A stretch of DNA of 13,411 nt from JAYEIH01 sp034659995. Its GTDB lineage: Archaea > Methanobacteriota_B > Thermococci > Methanofastidiosales > B48-G16. Numbering within the stretch: position 1 is the stretch's first letter; each line of letters opens with the position of its first letter. The notes below the pieces were generated by a model. It did no database searches and had not been told where the DNA came from. It worked only from the letters and a program-made list of their open reading frames with translations. This document shows positions 11,904 through 13,411 of the stretch, piece by piece. The DNA is taken from assembly GCA_034659995.1 (NCBI GenBank), contig JAYEIH010000074.1:1-13411 (forward strand), written 5' to 3'. A program made the translations under genes and the position numbers.

Positions 11904-12541
11904 ACAATATTTGGAGAGTGATTGAAAAAAGAGAAAAATGCCAGAGTTGCGTTCTTAAAAAGAAGAGTGAACCATTATTGTTCAAGATAGATAGTGAGCC
12001 TAATATCATGGTAGTAACTGAGGGCTCCAATATCCGGACTGAAAAAGAGTTCATTGCTTCTATGGGCAATCACCCGACATTTACGTTCCTGTCTGCGCTA
12101 TTCGAAGGTAATTTTCATCCTTTGGGCAAAAATACAAATGTCTATTGGACCCATTTAAGGAAATGCTTCCTTAAAGATACTACCAGTAAGTACTATGATC
12201 GTTATGAAGAAGTTAAAAAGGCCCTTGAGATTTGTTCTTCAAATTATTTAATAAAGGAAATAGAAGCCCTCAAACCGAGATTGATCGTTGCTGTTGGTGG
12301 TAAATCCATTAGTTTCTTTTCAAAGTATGACAAAAGATTAAAAGGAAACATAAAAGATCTGTTTCTTGAAGAAGGTGGAATTTTTCCCAAAGTAAAAATT
12401 AATGAAATGTCCTGCGACATTGTAGTAATGTACCATCCGAGCGGTTTGAACAGGAGTTGGGCAGAACTGACAGGAAAACCGAAGGATACAGTGGAAGTTT
12501 TTAAGAAGATACAGAAGAAAATAAATGAAAATCTTGGGTAG
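11894..12541 (+). CDS. Divergent Fe-S uracil-DNA glycosylase superfamily protein
   Basis: A 215-aa member of the UDG superfamily, closest in layout to the iron-sulfur family 4/5 enzymes that remove uracil from DNA. The four cluster cysteines appear in order: Cys16 and Cys19 (KCQSC), Cys91 (LRKCFL) and Cys114 (LEICSSN). The core strand VYWTHLRKC, the EIEALKPRLIVAVGG segment, and motif B YHPSGLNRSW (HPSG at 181-184) are recognisable. Motif A, normally GExPGxxED, is replaced by VTEGSNIRTEKE, so the catalytic water-activating acid is uncertain and the substrate or activity may differ. The start at 11894 has GAGGA six bases upstream. It stands alone between small genes, about 100 bp before the lipoprotein. 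It may be an accessory repair enzyme or a catalytically altered nucleic-acid-binding protein. Confidence 0.75.
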   Translation: MRLNNIWRVIEKREKCQSCVLKKKSEPLLFKIDSEPNIMVVTEGSNIRTEKEFIASMGNHPTFTFLSALFEGNFHPLGKNTNVYWTHLRKCFLKDTTSKYYDRYEEVKKALEICSSNYLIKEIEALKPRLIVAVGGKSISFFSKYDKRLKGNIKDLFLEEGGIFPKVKINEMSCDIVVMYHPSGLNRSWAELTGKPKDTVEVFKKIQKKINENLG

Positions 12542-12606
12542 GGACATTGCTAATCATGATGATTTCTTTTAAAGGTTATAGAAGTTCTTTCGGTGAGGGG
12601 AAAAGA

Positions 12607-12614
12607 TATTTATA
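12607..12614 (+). promoter_or_regulatory. TATA box for the lipoprotein gene
   Basis: TATTTATA, preceded by AAAAGA, has its centre about 35 bp before ATG 12645 and predicts a leader of about 8 bases. No clear Shine-Dalgarno is present. Confidence 0.55.
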
Positions 12615-12644
12615 GGAAGAGGGATATACTTTCCTGTGGTCATT

Positions 12645-13411
12645 ATGGATACGAAAAATCTGAGTAAAGGAATGGCAATACTGATAACATTTGTAGTTAT
12701 CTTGACAGCATTCAGCGGGTGTACTGAGGAAGAAACACTGGAACCTACCACAACAGCACCGCCTACTACCACACCTGAACCGAATACTGAGCCACCAGAG
12801 ACAACTGCGGCTCCGACCACAACGCCAACACCAACTACGACACCTCCAACTGCATCGGCACCATCTCCACCCTTAGAAATAGTTACAAATGAAAATTTAA
12901 GAAAAACAGCAATTAAGGACCCCGAAAAATATAAAGGTGCAAAAGTTGATTTAATGGGTCTGGTGGGCATAGAAACGAGTAAAGAAGGAAAGTACGGATT
13001 TTATTTCCATCCGGACAAAGAAGACACATTTTTAGGTCTTATAGTATATACGGAGGGAGAATATACACCTAAAAACGATGAAATTGTGAGAGTTGAAGGT
13101 ACAATAGAAGGAAAGGATTGGATGGGAGATTTGCTCATTTTAGCAGATAGTGTTGTGCAAATTAACCCTAAGGATTTTTTGACACCCACAATTGAAAGAG
13201 TAAATGTAGGAGAAACAATAGATCATAAAGGCTACATAATGACTTTGGGCTATATTGAACTTGCAGAAGACGAAACGAGAGTAAAGCTAACGATAAAAAA
13301 TGATAGAGAAGAAAAAATAACATTTTATGACTTTGATGCTGTAGTTATTCAGGGAAATAGACAATTTGAGATAAAGTATAGCGATTGGAGTCTTTATATA
13401 GATTATCCTAA
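12645..13411 (+). CDS. Surface lipoprotein with Thr/Pro linker (3' end outside the window)
   Basis: The frame runs off the end after 255 complete codons. A signal peptide (KGMAILITFVVILTAFSG) ends at a lipobox with Cys26, indicating lipid anchoring outside the cell membrane. Residues about 33-77 form a Thr/Pro/Ala-rich linker, probably a heavily glycosylated stalk. From about 85 to 170 there is a beta-rich domain with an OB-like pattern (VDLMGLVGIE..., DEIVRVEGTIEG). A second domain begins near 180 (ERVNVGETIDHKGYIMTLG) and continues with VKLTIKNDREEKITFYDFD, resembling telokin-like or DUF4352-type extracellular modules. ATG 12645 is the first start after the TATA box. Ligand and function are unknown. 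The gene is on the plus strand, downstream of the UDG-like gene but with its own promoter. Confidence 0.85.
   Translation, partial: MDTKNLSKGMAILITFVVILTAFSGCTEEETLEPTTTAPPTTTPEPNTEPPETTAAPTTTPTPTTTPPTASAPSPPLEIVTNENLRKTAIKDPEKYKGAKVDLMGLVGIETSKEGKYGFYFHPDKEDTFLGLIVYTEGEYTPKNDEIVRVEGTIEGKDWMGDLLILADSVVQINPKDFLTPTIERVNVGETIDHKGYIMTLGYIELAEDETRVKLTIKNDREEKITFYDFDAVVIQGNRQFEIKYSDWSLYIDYP

Noticed and set aside
12556..12615. 19-codon plus-strand frame before the lipoprotein gene
   Set aside because: No promoter or ribosome site, and its stop lies in the lipoprotein TATA box.
12730..12870. Tandem repeat in the lipoprotein gene
   Set aside because: The Thr/Pro codons are irregular with no fixed repeat unit; it is a low-complexity linker, not a tandem repeat or CRISPR.
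12569..12970. Minus-strand 133-codon frame rich in Val and Gly
   Set aside because: It is the antisense of the Thr/Pro linker of the lipoprotein; repetitive ACC/CCA codons create an artificial Gly/Val frame.

Overview
The window reads as chromosomal DNA of a euryarchaeon-like archaeon. It has archaeal core information genes (transcription factor E, the DNA primase large subunit with its Fe-S domain, RNase Z), a class II tRNA-Leu without an encoded CCA, A-box (TATA) promoters about 25 bp ahead of start codons, several leaderless-looking starts, and Shine-Dalgarno matches to GGAGGTGAT. I cannot name the genus. No integrase, transposase, CRISPR array or phage gene is visible.

Layout. (1) 1-1155, plus strand: a PAPS-type sulfotransferase overlapping or abutting an APS kinase, a PAPS make-and-use pair. 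(2) 1160-1557: a small convergent two-TM protein and tRNA-Leu(UAG). (3) 1558-2965: an accessory-looking stretch. It holds an 18-codon minus-strand ORF, a plus-strand pair of frames that probably form one membrane-anchored protein broken or recoded at a run of eight G, a terminator-like hairpin, and a possible small minus-strand operon whose second frame is disrupted. (4) 2966-5348, minus: a compact unit tfe > HD-domain protein > priL, transcribed from a promoter just ahead of tfe. (5) 5416-8590, minus: uppP-like > COG2426 membrane protein > RNase Z > MnmC-like tRNA methyltransferase, with 7-nt and 4-nt gene overlaps. (6) 8652-10875, plus: gcvT-gcvH directly abutting, then a PAP2-family membrane phosphatase with its own TATA box. 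A single symmetric TATA element at 8606-8625 appears to drive uppP and gcvT in opposite directions. (7) 10879-11626, minus: a 30-aa single-TM peptide, a leaderless cupin, and a small protein with two Cys pairs around a membrane segment. (8) 11757-13411, plus: a possible leader peptide, a divergent Fe-S uracil-DNA-glycosylase-like protein, and a lipoprotein running off the window end.

Regions 4 to 6 are ordinary housekeeping. I found no convincing new multi-gene system. The items most worth checking are the G8 frameshift gene, the disrupted minus-strand pair opposite its 3' side, the symmetric divergent promoter, the altered motif A of the UDG-like protein, and the unlisted small membrane peptides.
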